A stretch of DNA of 64,000 bases from Solibacillus sp. FSL K6-1523 (lineage in GTDB: Bacteria; Bacillota; Bacilli; Bacillales_A; Planococcaceae). Positions 50,227 to 60,799 of the stretch are shown here, piece after piece; positions within the stretch are counted from its first letter, which is position 1; each line of letters starts with the position of its first letter. The DNA lies in contig NZ_JBBOSU010000001.1 of the NCBI RefSeq assembly GCF_038005225.1, positions 2,158,001 through 2,222,000 of the forward strand, written 5' to 3'. Both the position numbers and the translations under genes were made by a program. The notes below the pieces were generated by a model. The model worked only from the letters and a program-made list of their open reading frames with translations. It was not told where the DNA came from and did not search any database.

Positions 50227-50314
50227 TTGTTAGTTGCATGTCTTTTGAGCGTAAGGCATGCATAGGTGTAACATTTCAACTTAGCTTTTGTTCCTCTAAG
50301 ATTGGACTGAAACG

Positions 50315-51442
50315 TTAGCGCACAGCGCAACGATTCGGTCCAATCTCCATTTCCGTTTGCTCTTCATCAGATGGCGTAATTTTCCCCATATTGACATGAC
50401 GAATTTCTTGGTACGCATTCGGTTGAGGTGGTAAGTTATCCGTTACCATTGAACGGAATGTCGCCTCATCCTCCACATTTAAACCATGGTTTTCTGCAAA
50501 TAAGTCACCTAAACGTTTTGAGACAGTACCATCTTCATTTAACTCTTCAATAATCATGAAGTGTGCTGGTAGTACGATTAAATCTTCCGCTAGTGCACGG
50601 TAACGTTTGTATAATGTTTCGCGTAAATCACCAACCCAGTCCTCTGCTAAGCCTGCTAAGTCTGGACGACCGATTGAATCGATAAATAAAATATCACCTG
50701 TTAATAAATACTTGCTATCTACAACGAATGAAGTTGAACCAATCGTATGACCTGGCGAATAAAGTGCACCTACATCAATTTTCGAAGCACCAATCTGTAC
50801 AGTTAAACCATCTTCTAATTTTGCATAGTCAAACACGACTTCAGCTGCATCTTTTTCAGGTAAGTAATATGTTGCACCTGTTGCCGCTGCAATGTGACGA
50901 CCGCCAGAAATATGATCTGCATGTAAATGTGTATCAAATACATGTGTAATTTTCACGTTTTTCTCTTCCGCAAATTTCGTAAATACTTCTGTGAAACGGA
51001 CTGCATCGATTAGTGCCGCTTCTCCTTCAGATATGATCATGTAAGAAAGACAGCCTTTTCCTAAGCGCACGAATTGATATAGTTCGCCTCCGTTTTGAAG
51101 ATCGCCTACTTTAATCGGCTCTAGGTACATCGACCAAGATTTCATACCGCCTTCTAAATACGCTACTTCACGACCAGCCTCTGATAACATTTCAGCGATC
51201 ATGATAGACGAACCTTCCTTCGCACAAACGACTAAAACGTCTTTATTTGTCGGAATTTTAGGCAAAATTTCTTCTACGCCGTCTAATAAATCAAAGTAAG
51301 GTACATTTAAATAGTCAAATTGATGCCCGTCGATTTTCCAGTCTTCAAAGCTATCTGCATTACGCACATCTAGAATGAAAAGTTCTTTATTGTCAATTAC
51401 TTTACGCGCTACATTAGCAGCATTCCATTTATTTACTGTCAA
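50315..51442 (-). CDS. Rhodanese-MBL fusion (persulfide dioxygenase-like, YrkH type)
   Basis: 375 residues. An N-terminal rhodanese domain (about 5-108) with the catalytic Cys in VVCAKEGSS (C73) is followed by a metallo-beta-lactamase domain (about 118-355) with THLHADH (171-177) and LPAHFMI. It probably oxidises low-molecular-weight persulfides and transfers sulfur, like S. aureus CstB but with the two domains in reverse order. A conserved-looking Cys lies four residues from the C-terminus (NRCAVR). A CstR-type operator is located just upstream of its start. Confidence 0.92.
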   Translation of the reverse strand: MTVNKWNAANVARKVIDNKELFILDVRNADSFEDWKIDGHQFDYLNVPYFDLLDGVEEILPKIPTNKDVLVVCAKEGSSIMIAEMLSEAGREVAYLEGGMKSWSMYLEPIKVGDLQNGGELYQFVRLGKGCLSYMIISEGEAALIDAVRFTEVFTKFAEEKNVKITHVFDTHLHADHISGGRHIAAATGATYYLPEKDAAEVVFDYAKLEDGLTVQIGASKIDVGALYSPGHTIGSTSFVVDSKYLLTGDILFIDSIGRPDLAGLAEDWVGDLRETLYKRYRALAEDLIVLPAHFMIIEELNEDGTVSKRLGDLFAENHGLNVEDEATFRSMVTDNLPPQPNAYQEIRHVNMGKITPSDEEQTEMEIGPNRCAVR

Positions 51443-51447
51443 AACTA

Positions 51448-51467
51448 ATTACCCCCATAGGTATTAT
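51448..51467. promoter_or_regulatory. CstR operator 4
   Basis: AATTACCCCCATAGGTATTA, a near-palindromic CsoR/CstR-type site (ATACC...GGTAT core) directly upstream of the rhodanese-MBL gene. Confidence 0.65.
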
Positions 51468-51482
51468 TATTTGGATTTTTTT

Positions 51483-51585
51483 GCAGTGAGGAATAATTTC
51501 CACACTGCTATTAAGAGATTGCAGCGAGGAATAATCTCCTCACTGCTATTAAGATATTGCAGTGAGGAATGCATCACTCACTGCA
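51483..51585. repeat. Three tandem hairpins, 38-bp period
   Basis: Units start at 51483, 51521 and 51559. Each has GCAG(T/C)GAG ... C(A/T)CACTGC arms. The third ends in CTCACTGCA followed by CGTTTTT. They occupy the gap between the DsrE gene stop and operator 4. Confidence 0.8.
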
Positions 51586-51590
51586 CGTTT

Positions 51591-51986
51591 TTAGAATGTT
51601 AAAGTTGGTGCTGCGTCTTTCGCGAATTCTAGGAATGTTACGGCACCGCCCACTTCAATATTATCCACGAAGTCTGCTGTTGTTAAGCCCATTACGTCCA
51701 TCGTCATTTGGCATGCGATAAATTTTACGCCTAACTCTTGCGCCATTTCAACTAATTGCGGAATCGATGGTACGTTGGCATCTGCAAAACCTTGTGCAAA
51801 ATGCTCTTTACCAGCTGGCATTTCAAGTGCGTGCATTGCTTGTTTATGAATTAAATTTAACCCTTCAAATGTAAAGAAGATTTGTACTTCCTTATCTGTT
51901 GCTGCCGCCGCTGTTGCGATGTTGAATACTTTATATGCATCGAATAATCCACCGTTTGATGCGATAATTGCTACTTTGTTTGACAT
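51591..51986 (-). CDS. DsrE/DsrF-like sulfur-transfer protein
   Basis: 131 residues. VAIIASNGGLFDAYKVFNIATAA at the N-terminus and KFIACQMTMDVMGL near the end identify the DsrE2 family. The Cys in ACQMTMD is the probable persulfide carrier. The start at 51986 follows CGGAGG. It lies 26 bp downstream of the TusA-rhodanese gene, in one operon with it. Confidence 0.92.
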   Translation of the reverse strand: MSNKVAIIASNGGLFDAYKVFNIATAAAATDKEVQIFFTFEGLNLIHKQAMHALEMPAGKEHFAQGFADANVPSIPQLVEMAQELGVKFIACQMTMDVMGLTTADFVDNIEVGGAVTFLEFAKDAAPTLTF

Positions 51987-52011
51987 AATCAATTCCTCCG
52001 ATAAATACATA

Positions 52012-52575
52012 TTATTTGATAGATGTTTCTAATTCGCCAGTCCAACCCGTCATACCTGGTAACACATTATAAACCTTTGTATAGCCAGCGTTTGATAAAG
52101 TTTGCGCGGCCATATCCGAACGTGTACCTGTACGGCAAATGACATAAATTTCGTGATCCATGTCGAGTTCCTTCATGCGTGCTTCCAACTCACCGATTGG
52201 CATTGAAATGGCACCTGGTACGTGGCCAAATGCATATTCAGCAGCTTCACGAACATCTAGAACAACTCTATTTTCCCCCATGATTTCTTCATTTGAAATG
52301 GTTTGTTCGAATGTTTTTTCTACAGCTTCACTCGTGTCAGGATTGCATTTACGAATGTAGTGAATAAGCACATCGCCTTCTTCCGTTGTACCGATATATT
52401 GATGACCAACTGTTTTCGACCATGCAGCTAAATCCGCTTTTGAGCCTTTATCTGTTGCGAATACTTCTAAAACCTGTCCTTCTGTTAAATCATTCATTGC
52501 CTTTTTCGTGCGAACGATTGGCATCGGACAAGCTAAACCCTTTGCATCTAATTGCACATCTGCTTTAATTGCCAT
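52012..52575 (-). CDS. TusA-rhodanese fusion (YrkF type)
   Basis: 187 residues. A TusA domain (about 1-75, with GLACPMPIVRTKK) is followed by a rhodanese domain (about 90-185) with active-site loop CRTGTRSD. This matches YrkF of Bacillus in order and length. It would accept sulfur on the rhodanese Cys and pass it to the TusA Cys in the same chain. AGGAGGAA precedes the ATG and a CstR-type operator lies 15 bp upstream of the start. Confidence 0.93.
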   Translation of the reverse strand: MAIKADVQLDAKGLACPMPIVRTKKAMNDLTEGQVLEVFATDKGSKADLAAWSKTVGHQYIGTTEEGDVLIHYIRKCNPDTSEAVEKTFEQTISNEEIMGENRVVLDVREAAEYAFGHVPGAISMPIGELEARMKELDMDHEIYVICRTGTRSDMAAQTLSNAGYTKVYNVLPGMTGWTGELETSIK

Positions 52576-52589
52576 TCTAGTTCCTCCTC

Positions 52590-52609
52590 ATTACCTCTAG
52601 GGGTATAAT
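52590..52609. promoter_or_regulatory. CstR operator 3
   Basis: ATTACCTCTAGGGGTATAAT, CsoR/CstR-type inverted repeat just upstream of the TusA-rhodanese gene. Confidence 0.7.
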
Positions 52610-52665
52610 TTTATTTAAAATTGAATCCAGATGACGTATGCACCTGGATATTACTTACCCGAAAA

Positions 52666-52968
52666 TTATTTTACTTCTCCCACCCAATCAAGCATGCCAC
52701 CTGTCATATTTGTTACATCAAAACCTTGCGCATCTAAAAACGCTGTTGCTTGACCACTGCGACCTCCAGAACGACAAACCATTACATATGCTTTGTTTTT
52801 GTCTAGCTCGTGCATTCGGAATTCTAATAAGCCAAGTGGAATATTGACGATACCAGCGATATGCCCTTCTTGTACCTCACCTACTTCACGAACGTCGATT
52901 AAGTTGATTTGTTCGCCCGCTTCTAAACGCTGCTGTAGTTCTTTTGTTGTGATTGATTTCATTTTCAT
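52666..52968 (-). CDS. Single-domain rhodanese
   Basis: 100 residues covering one rhodanese domain (INLIDVREVGEVQEGHIAGIVNIPLG) with active-site loop CRSGGRS. Active in sulfane sulfur transfer in the CstR-controlled locus. AGGAGGAAA precedes the ATG, and it is 7 bp downstream of the membrane-anchored rhodanese gene. Confidence 0.93.
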   Translation of the reverse strand: MKMKSITTKELQQRLEAGEQINLIDVREVGEVQEGHIAGIVNIPLGLLEFRMHELDKNKAYVMVCRSGGRSGQATAFLDAQGFDVTNMTGGMLDWVGEVK

Positions 52969-52975
52969 TTCCTCC

Positions 52976-53317
52976 TTAAAAAGAGCTCATGCCACCACGG
53001 ACATTCGTTACTTTTTCATAGCCTAATTTTTTTAACTGTTTACATGCTTGACTTGAGCGCATGCCACTTTGACAAATGACCACGATTTCCTTATCTTTTG
53101 GCACCTTCGAAAAATCTGAACCTAATGGCATATTTTTAAATTGTTTAATGTTACGCCCTTTAAATTCAGCAGGTGTACGCACATCAAGGAAAAATTTATC
53201 TTTATCATTTAAAATGGTTTTCAGTTCGCTCGTAGAAATGGCTTTCGTTCCTTTCGCTGGTTTCATTCGCCAAACAAGAAATGCCACAACTAGTACAATA
53301 ATAATAAGTGTTTCCAT
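52976..53317 (-). CDS. Membrane-anchored rhodanese
   Basis: 113 residues. One N-terminal membrane helix (about 2-16, METLIIIVLVVAFLVW) is followed by a rhodanese domain with active-site loop CQSGMRSS. The anchor places sulfur transfer at the membrane, presumably near the TauE exporter. The start at 53317 follows AAGGAGG. The longer frame reads through the upstream gene's end. It is 10 bp downstream of the DsrE-like gene. Confidence 0.9.
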   Translation of the reverse strand: METLIIIVLVVAFLVWRMKPAKGTKAISTSELKTILNDKDKFFLDVRTPAEFKGRNIKQFKNMPLGSDFSKVPKDKEIVVICQSGMRSSQACKQLKKLGYEKVTNVRGGMSSF

Positions 53318-53327
53318 CGTTTCCTCC

Positions 53328-53804
53328 TTAAATGAATAAGTTAACCGTACCTTGTTCGGCATCAGCTAAATACGCGGCAACCCCTGCATATTCGATATTA
53401 TCAAGTAATTCTTCCTCTTGAAGACCAAGTAAATCCATTGTCATCGTACATGTTACAAGTTTAATATCTTGCTCCTGCGCCATTTCGACCAGCTGCGTTA
53501 ATGTGAGTGCATTATGCTTTTTCATTACGTGCTTAATCATTTTAGGACCCATGCCCAACATTTGCATTTTCGATAAACCTAATTTTTCCGCACCTTGTGG
53601 CATCATTTTCGCAAACATTTTTTCAAGGAAGCCTTTTTTCACAGTTACTGGCTCTTGTTTACGTAATGCATTAATCCCCCAGAATGTATGGAAGATTGTT
53701 ACTTCATGATCATAGGCTGCTGCACCGTTCGCAATAATGTACGCGGCCATCGCCTTATCATAATCTCCACTGAATAAAACGATGGTTGTTCTTTTCTTCT
53801 CCAT
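53328..53804 (-). CDS. DsrE-family protein (YrkE type)
   Basis: 158 residues. IVLFSGDYDKAMAAYIIANGA at the N-terminus, an inserted helical segment (EKMFAKMMPQGAEKLGLSKM) and KLVTCTMTMDLLGL near the end match YrkE/DsrE2. Cys in TCTMTMD is the likely sulfur carrier. The ATG at 53804 follows CAGGAGG. A CstR operator lies between it and the regulator gene. Confidence 0.92.
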   Translation of the reverse strand: MEKKRTTIVLFSGDYDKAMAAYIIANGAAAYDHEVTIFHTFWGINALRKQEPVTVKKGFLEKMFAKMMPQGAEKLGLSKMQMLGMGPKMIKHVMKKHNALTLTQLVEMAQEQDIKLVTCTMTMDLLGLQEEELLDNIEYAGVAAYLADAEQGTVNLFI

Positions 53805-53815
53805 TGTAACCTCCT

Positions 53816-53832
53816 GTACCCGTATAGGTATA
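53816..53832. promoter_or_regulatory. CstR operator 2
   Basis: GTACCCGTATAGGTATA, inverted-repeat site of the same type as operators 1, 3 and 4, directly upstream of the DsrE-like gene. Confidence 0.65.
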
Positions 53833-53859
53833 TAAAATTTCAAAAATATATAGCCGTAG

Positions 53860-54120
53860 TTATCGACTTTTAATGACTAAATCCATCGCTTGTTGGACGA
53901 CTGTATTTAGCTGTGCCTCGTCCCCTTCCGCATTGACGACACAATCCATTAAATTGTTTGTCACAATGACGCCGATTGTCCGATCAACACCTGAACGAAT
54001 GGCACTAAGCTGAGTAATGACTTCCTTACAATCTTGTTGTTCTTCCATCATACGAAGTACCCCACGAAGCTGTCCTTCAATTCTTTTTAAGCGATGAGAA
54101 ACTTTTGGATCGTATTGCAC
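53860..54120 (-). CDS. cstR: CstR-like persulfide-sensing repressor (CsoR family, YrkD type)
   Basis: 86 residues. The all-helical CsoR/RcnR fold contains LKRIEGQLRGVLRMMEEQQDCKEVITQLSAIRSGVD and NLMDCVVNAEGDE. The two cysteines at positions 31 and 60 match the dithiol pair of CstR. The His of copper-sensing CsoR, which lies just before the second Cys (HC in CsoR), is replaced by Asp. It is therefore a persulfide sensor rather than a copper sensor. The start GTG at 54120 follows AAAGGG. It autoregulates via operator 1 and controls the sulfur genes. Confidence 0.9.
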   Translation of the reverse strand: MQYDPKVSHRLKRIEGQLRGVLRMMEEQQDCKEVITQLSAIRSGVDRTIGVIVTNNLMDCVVNAEGDEAQLNTVVQQAMDLVIKSR

Positions 54121-54172
54121 TGCTCTCACCCTTTCTTCAAAAGCGTATCGCTCTTGCTTACACGACTTATAT

Positions 54173-54190
54173 TATACCCCTACAGGTATA
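54173..54190. promoter_or_regulatory. CstR operator 1
   Basis: ATACCCCTACAGGTAT (54174-54189) within TATACCCC...GGTATA, upstream of the cstR-like gene. Best copy of the four operators. Confidence 0.75.
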
Positions 54191-54362
54191 ATGTCAACAA
54201 CAAAGTTTTTATTCTTTTTAAGTGGTCAACACCGGAATCTGTTCTTGTAAATAAATTTGCGCAGTCTTATCGTATATACGGTCGTTACGGTGGCTTTATA
54301 AATTGAAATTGTACGTTTGTTTAGGATGAAGTACATCGGAATCTTTTCAGGGGTATGAATAT

Positions 54363-54514
54363 TGGCTAGTTAAAGAAGAAATTTGGCGAGTAAAACGTGC
54401 TTTGGCTAGATACTGCATTAATTTGGCTAGTTTTCAATGTGTTCTGGCGAGTAACGCTTAAAAAGTGGCTAGTTTTAACTGATTAATGGCTAGTTTAGGG
54501 AAAAGTTTGGCTAG
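54363..54514 (+). repeat. 21-bp phased degenerate repeat array
   Basis: Eight copies of TGGC(T/G)AG start at 54363, 54384, 54403, 54424, 54445, 54466, 54487 and 54508. Spacing is 21 bp except one of 19. Between them the sequence is variable. The frame encodes LASxxxx heptads interrupted by stops, so it is not a gene now. Confidence 0.8.
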
Positions 54515-54556
54515 TTACTACAGGAAAAAAGGAGAAACTTTTAACCGGATGAAATG

Positions 54557-54592
54557 AAAAGACCTGCATCTGAAAAATAACCAAATGCAGGA
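54557..54592 (-). terminator. Terminator of paiA
   Basis: Stem CCTGCAT/ATGCAGG with T-rich tail on the minus strand. Confidence 0.7.
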
Positions 54593-54607
54593 GTTCCTTT
54601 ATTTTAA

Positions 54608-56841
<2,234 letters not shown>

Positions 56842-56860
56842 GTTATTTCCCTCCCCAAAA

Positions 56861-57062
56861 TCAATTACGCCTCGGCGTAATTGCGTCCAGATTTTTTCGA
56901 GCTCGGGCCCACAGGACGTGGGTCAGTCAGCCATTGTCACACGATGTGACGTATTTAGGCTAACTTCCTCTTTAAAACCCTTAAAAATCTGTGACATCCG
57001 CCGGGGCTTAACTTGATTCATCCCTACTTATAGAAGTGAAGCAGATTTGCTGAATCAAGTTA
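56861..57062 (+). repeat. Composite hairpin repeat, copy R4, with variant mini-hairpins
   Basis: CAATTACGCC/GGCGTAATTG hairpin and CCAGATTTTTTCGAGC start. Then an insertion carries CCCAC-AGGAC-GTGGG (56908-56922) and GTCAC-ACGAT-GTGAC (56936-56950) within GCC/GGC. Then AAAATCTGTGACATCCGCC and the arms TTAACTTGATTCA/TGAATCAAGTTAA. It ends exactly at the T-box terminator and begins 20 bp before argS. Confidence 0.85.
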
Positions 57063-57313
57063 AAAAAGCTCCTCGTCTCTAAATAAAAGAGACGAGAAGC
57101 TTGGATTCCCGTGGTACCACTCTAGTTGCCACAAAAGTGACCGCTTTCTATTGTTAACGAGGTGTCTCCCCGATTTTCTCTACTACATTTCAAGAAATTT
57201 CTCCAAAGTGCGTTTCGTCCATCTTTTCAATATTAGGCTCACACCACCCCTAACTCGCTGGACATTCCAGATAGATTACTTTTCTTTTTCATCGAATTTA
57301 TTAGATTAAATTA
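57063..57313 (-). promoter_or_regulatory. T-box riboswitch of argS
   Basis: Minus-strand leader with a Stem I region containing GACGAAACGCACTTTGGAGA, in which CGC at 57212-57210 is the likely Arg specifier. It has the hallmark GTGGTACCACG (57110-57125) and a strong terminator at its 3' end: AAGCTTCTCGTCTC and complement, then T6 (57062-57102). Uncharged tRNA-Arg should stabilise the antiterminator and permit transcription of argS. Confidence 0.9.
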
Positions 57314-57319
57314 GAACTT

Positions 57320-57348
57320 ATTCTACACAAGTGGATTTTAAAAAGCAA
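57320..57348 (-). promoter_or_regulatory. Promoter of the T-box leader
   Basis: -35 TTGCTT and -10 TAGAAT with 17-bp spacing on the minus strand. Confidence 0.6.
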
Positions 57349-57500
57349 GTGCATTTTTAAAATTCAGTTTTTTATTAAAGCAGAATGAAATCACTTCATA
57401 ATGGAGTCAAAATTAACAGACCTACATACGGAAATTATTGAATATAGGGCGACTTGTTTTTAGATAACAATGAAACCCTTAGTTTACTCCTCGGGCACCA

Positions 57501-58514
57501 TTACTTTGACTCCATTTCATTACGAATAGCCTGCACCTGCTCAATTGGCCGTTTAGCCGCGTGTGCAATTACCATATCTGTAACCCCATTTTCAATTAAA
57601 CTGACAATCATTTGCCATACTACCTTTTCCCTTTCTTGTTCTCTCCCAATTTCTATTCCTTGCTCTATTCCTTTTTCTATTCCCAACTCGATCCCCTCTT
57701 GCCGTTCCATCTCCAAAATCCCCGCTAATGTTGGCGGTAAATCTCCTTTAAATGACTCCAACATCATTTCATCCTCCTCTCGTATTTCTGCTCGTATTTC
57801 TTGTTGTAACTGGTCCAACATTTCCTTTGGCAACTTTAATAAATAGTCTACAAAATAAAATATGGCGGTTATTTCCGTACGATTAACATCCTTTAATATT
57901 AATAATTCACGTAGTAAAGCCCGCTTATACGCCCTTCTTAAACTCATCTTCTTATTCGAGCGATTCATATAGATGGAAGCTAGTAATGCTTTACTAAATA
58001 GCTTCGGTGATTCTTTTAACTCTTCCACGTCAAAATCTGCAATGACGTATTTATTAAAAGTATATGATACTTCCGTGCCGAAATACACATATTTGTACTC
58101 GTTTGAACTCTTCCTACTTGGCTTCGTAAACAGCGCGATGGCTACAATTTTCTTATCATAACGATCAAAAATGCGGTAATAATATTCAAACATTCGCTGC
58201 GGAAAATCCTCGTCATCATCCGTTTGCACTTCAGTATGCACAAGCACCCACTGTTCTTCCCCATTTTTCAATATCACTTTCGCAATTTGATCGGCCATTT
58301 TGCGCCCTTTTCGTTCCTCAATAATCTCTTTGAAAAGCTCCTGTTGCAAAAAATCGATGGGCTTCGAAAAATCGACTTCCGCATGAAATTCTGGTAAAAA
58401 GAACAACAAAAAATCTTCAAACAAATCCGCAATAACTTTTTTCCACAAATCATCCTGGTTCAACTGTGACTTCGTGTAACGAGCTTGCTTTTCCAACACT
58501 TGCGATGCTATCAA
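57501..58514 (-). CDS. Rpn-family recombination-promoting nuclease/putative transposase, intact
   Basis: 337 residues. The PD-(D/E)XK nuclease core (about 20-150) contains LPEFHAEVDFSKPIDFL (acidic metal ligand), then WVLVHTEVQTDDDEDFPQRMFEYYYRI with the E-x-Q catalytic motif. A helical domain follows, then a low-complexity tail of IELGIEKGIEQGIEIGREQER repeats. Such proteins cleave DNA and promote RecA-independent recombination. TTG start, GGGGGC upstream. It is the full-length paralogue of the decayed gene at 9991-10768. No terminal inverted repeats or partner genes are present. Confidence 0.88.
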   Translation of the reverse strand: MIASQVLEKQARYTKSQLNQDDLWKKVIADLFEDFLLFFLPEFHAEVDFSKPIDFLQQELFKEIIEERKGRKMADQIAKVILKNGEEQWVLVHTEVQTDDDEDFPQRMFEYYYRIFDRYDKKIVAIALFTKPSRKSSNEYKYVYFGTEVSYTFNKYVIADFDVEELKESPKLFSKALLASIYMNRSNKKMSLRRAYKRALLRELLILKDVNRTEITAIFYFVDYLLKLPKEMLDQLQQEIRAEIREEDEMMLESFKGDLPPTLAGILEMERQEGIELGIEKGIEQGIEIGREQEREKVVWQMIVSLIENGVTDMVIAHAAKRPIEQVQAIRNEMESK

Positions 58515-58677
58515 TCAATAGCCCCCTTTCATTTTTATGAGCATAGCCAATTTTGATGGAAGTAACAATGTTCGAATTGAGTTGAAAAATCGTTAAAACT
58601 AACTATTTGATTGGAAATTTAATTTCAAATTGGCGTTTTCATTTAAATATCTTTGTGAAAATTTCTATTTGGCAATT

Positions 58678-58723
58678 TAAAAATACTCCACCTGGCTACA
58701 ATAAACATACCTAGGTGGAGTAT
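58678..58723 (-). terminator. Terminator of the third sigma/anti-sigma operon
   Basis: Perfect 11-bp stem ATACTCCACCT/AGGTGGAGTAT with T5 on the minus strand, between the DUF4179 gene and the Rpn gene. Confidence 0.85.
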
Positions 58724-58761
58724 ACATTCATACTAATTTATTTGTAAAAATGGCCCAAAAA

Positions 58762-60081
58762 TCAATCCCCAAGTGGTACCTCAACCGTTACCTTCCCCTC
58801 TAAATAATTCGGGAAACTGTTAATCATGAGCTTAACTGGATTTGTCATTGTTCCTTCATATGCTTCGAATTGAGATCCGTTTTCTACTAGATTTTCAGAT
58901 ACATCACTATGCCACCCAGAACGTTTAAATACCGCGTTCCCCATTGCATCGACACCTTCACTAAAGAAAGTAGACCGACTCTCTTCCCTCATATTATAGG
59001 AATAAACAATCGTATTTCTTTCACGAAATCGAATTGTAAAATCAAGTATCGATGGCTGATAAAGTACTTGTTGTTTGTCAAAATCGACCGTAATGAAATC
59101 CTCGCCTTTTGGCAATGCCTCTATTTGAGGAATATGGAGCGCCAATTTTTTAGGCTCACGGAAATAATTACTTTGTATGAGAAGAGTGACATCTCCATTT
59201 CGAATTGAACCGAACGCAGTTGTACCGTTTTGAATTGTTCCCCAATCCTCGCCTTTTTCATCTATAAGCTTCATATCGTTAAATTGTAAAATTTGCATCG
59301 TATTGTCCGGATTTACCGCCAGTTTAATGCCCGCACGTAAAGGAGAGACCGCGATGCTTTTTACTTCGATTGTTTGCCCATCCACGACGATTTTTTCATC
59401 TAATTTATATTGTTTCGTTTTAGCAATGTCATTTGTTAATGTAAATAGAATACTAAACGTCATTTCCTTCTCTTTTTGCAATTTAACATTGAGTTCAAAA
59501 TTTCGATTTGAATAATCTATTGGCTTTACTGCGTCCACACGAATTGTATTTTCGATTTCATATATAGGTTTATCGTGTCCAGACCAGCCATAGCCAATGC
59601 TCGCCTCTAACTGTTGACCACCGCGCATTAGTTCTACATTTTCTAATGTTAGTCCTTGTAAATCATTCGGTGAAGCGATTTTGTAAGAAAGCAGCATCCC
59701 TGTTTCATCCGCTATGACGCCAAGTAACGTAAAAGTGATGTCATCTTTCATTTCACTTACTAATATTTCCTCAAAGTAATCATTCGCGACAATATCCTCT
59801 AGTCCTTTATCTAGCGCAATTAATTCAATAATTGGCGATAAACCAGGAATTTTTGCGACCGCATTTGCAAAGGCTGGAGATACACGAACAGATACAATAA
59901 AAATAAAGAACATTGCCGCGACAATTGCAACCGATTGCCACGTACGGCGGATTTTCCTTTTCTGTCGTAGTTTTTGGCGATGTGCATTGATCCGCGCTTG
60001 CTGCAATGCCTCTTTCGGTACAGATATTTCATTAAGCTGATCTGTCAGTTGATGCATTTTTTCATCATTCCAGTTCGTCAT
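58762..60081 (-). CDS. DUF4179-type anti-sigma factor
   Basis: 439 residues. Cytoplasmic N-terminus (about 1-45, with KLRQKRKIRRTWQ), one membrane helix (about 47-66, VAIVAAMFFIFIVSV) and a long extracytoplasmic domain. The DUF4179 pattern is AFANAVAKIPGLSPIIELIALDKGLEDIV. The ATG at 60081 overlaps the sigma stop (ATGA) and is therefore coupled. The gene is longer than the first DUF4179 protein (1663-2664) because of an extra C-terminal domain (about 330-435). The two proteins probably sense different envelope conditions. Confidence 0.85.
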   Translation of the reverse strand: MTNWNDEKMHQLTDQLNEISVPKEALQQARINAHRQKLRQKRKIRRTWQSVAIVAAMFFIFIVSVRVSPAFANAVAKIPGLSPIIELIALDKGLEDIVANDYFEEILVSEMKDDITFTLLGVIADETGMLLSYKIASPNDLQGLTLENVELMRGGQQLEASIGYGWSGHDKPIYEIENTIRVDAVKPIDYSNRNFELNVKLQKEKEMTFSILFTLTNDIAKTKQYKLDEKIVVDGQTIEVKSIAVSPLRAGIKLAVNPDNTMQILQFNDMKLIDEKGEDWGTIQNGTTAFGSIRNGDVTLLIQSNYFREPKKLALHIPQIEALPKGEDFITVDFDKQQVLYQPSILDFTIRFRERNTIVYSYNMREESRSTFFSEGVDAMGNAVFKRSGWHSDVSENLVENGSQFEAYEGTMTNPVKLMINSFPNYLEGKVTVEVPLGD

Positions 60082-60584
60082 TCCCATTCACTCCTTTCTC
60101 CAACCATGCCCCTTAGTTTGCGTAATGTTTTATGGAGCCTTGATTTTACTGTACCTTCTGGAATATTTTGAACATCCGCAATTTCACTATTTTTATATTG
60201 TTCGAAATACTTTAAATGAATAAGTTGTTGCTCCGCTAACGGCAGTTTTATGATAATATCGGCTAAATCATTTGTCGGTATCATTTGTGCTGGTTGCTCA
60301 ATTTCATTTGTCAATTGAACACGTGATTGCTTTAATTTCATATCATGGCAAATATTAATCAAAATGCGAATTAACCACGTTTTCAAATAGTTTGGTTCTT
60401 TCAACTTATGTATGTTTTTTAGGCTACGGTATGTCATTTCTTGATATGCTTCAACGGTATCATGTTCATTTTTCAAATAGCTATATGCAATGCGATAAAG
60501 TGCATCTTCATAGAGCGAAAGCAGCTGTAAAAACGCCTGTTCATCTCCAGCAAGTGCACGATTTGCTAGGTCTCGTTCGTCCAT
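60078..60584 (-). CDS. ECF-type RNA polymerase sigma factor
   Basis: 168 residues. Region 2 (about 8-78) includes LYRIAYSYLKNEHDTVEAYQEM. Region 4 (about 105-160) includes AEQQLIHLKYFEQYKNSEIADVQNIPEGTVKSRLHKTLRKL. It is coupled to the anti-sigma gene by an ATGA overlap. AAGGGGGCGAG precedes the ATG. Upstream (60612-60640, minus strand) is a TGAAC / GTCTAATAAG arrangement like an ECF promoter, with the same 3'-TAATAAG as in front of sigV. It is suggestive only. Confidence 0.9.
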   Translation of the reverse strand: MDERDLANRALAGDEQAFLQLLSLYEDALYRIAYSYLKNEHDTVEAYQEMTYRSLKNIHKLKEPNYLKTWLIRILINICHDMKLKQSRVQLTNEIEQPAQMIPTNDLADIIIKLPLAEQQLIHLKYFEQYKNSEIADVQNIPEGTVKSRLHKTLRKLRGMVGERSEWE

Positions 60585-60799
60585 TATTCTCGCCCCCTTT
60601 ACTTATTAGACTGGTGGGTGGGGTAAATCGTTCATTTTAATTTTAATATGTGATAAATGCATTTACCAAGTCTACTTAATATCCTTAAACTATAATATAT
60701 TTCTACGTAGAAATACTCCCAAAGTGACAGCTTATTTAAAATAAGATTGATAATCAAAATTAAATGCCGAATAAAATCCCATATAAGGACGGTAAATGT

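Noticed and set aside
54363-54514. CRISPR array
   Set aside because: The repeated core is only 7-10 bp, degenerate, 21 bp apart, and no cas genes are nearby.
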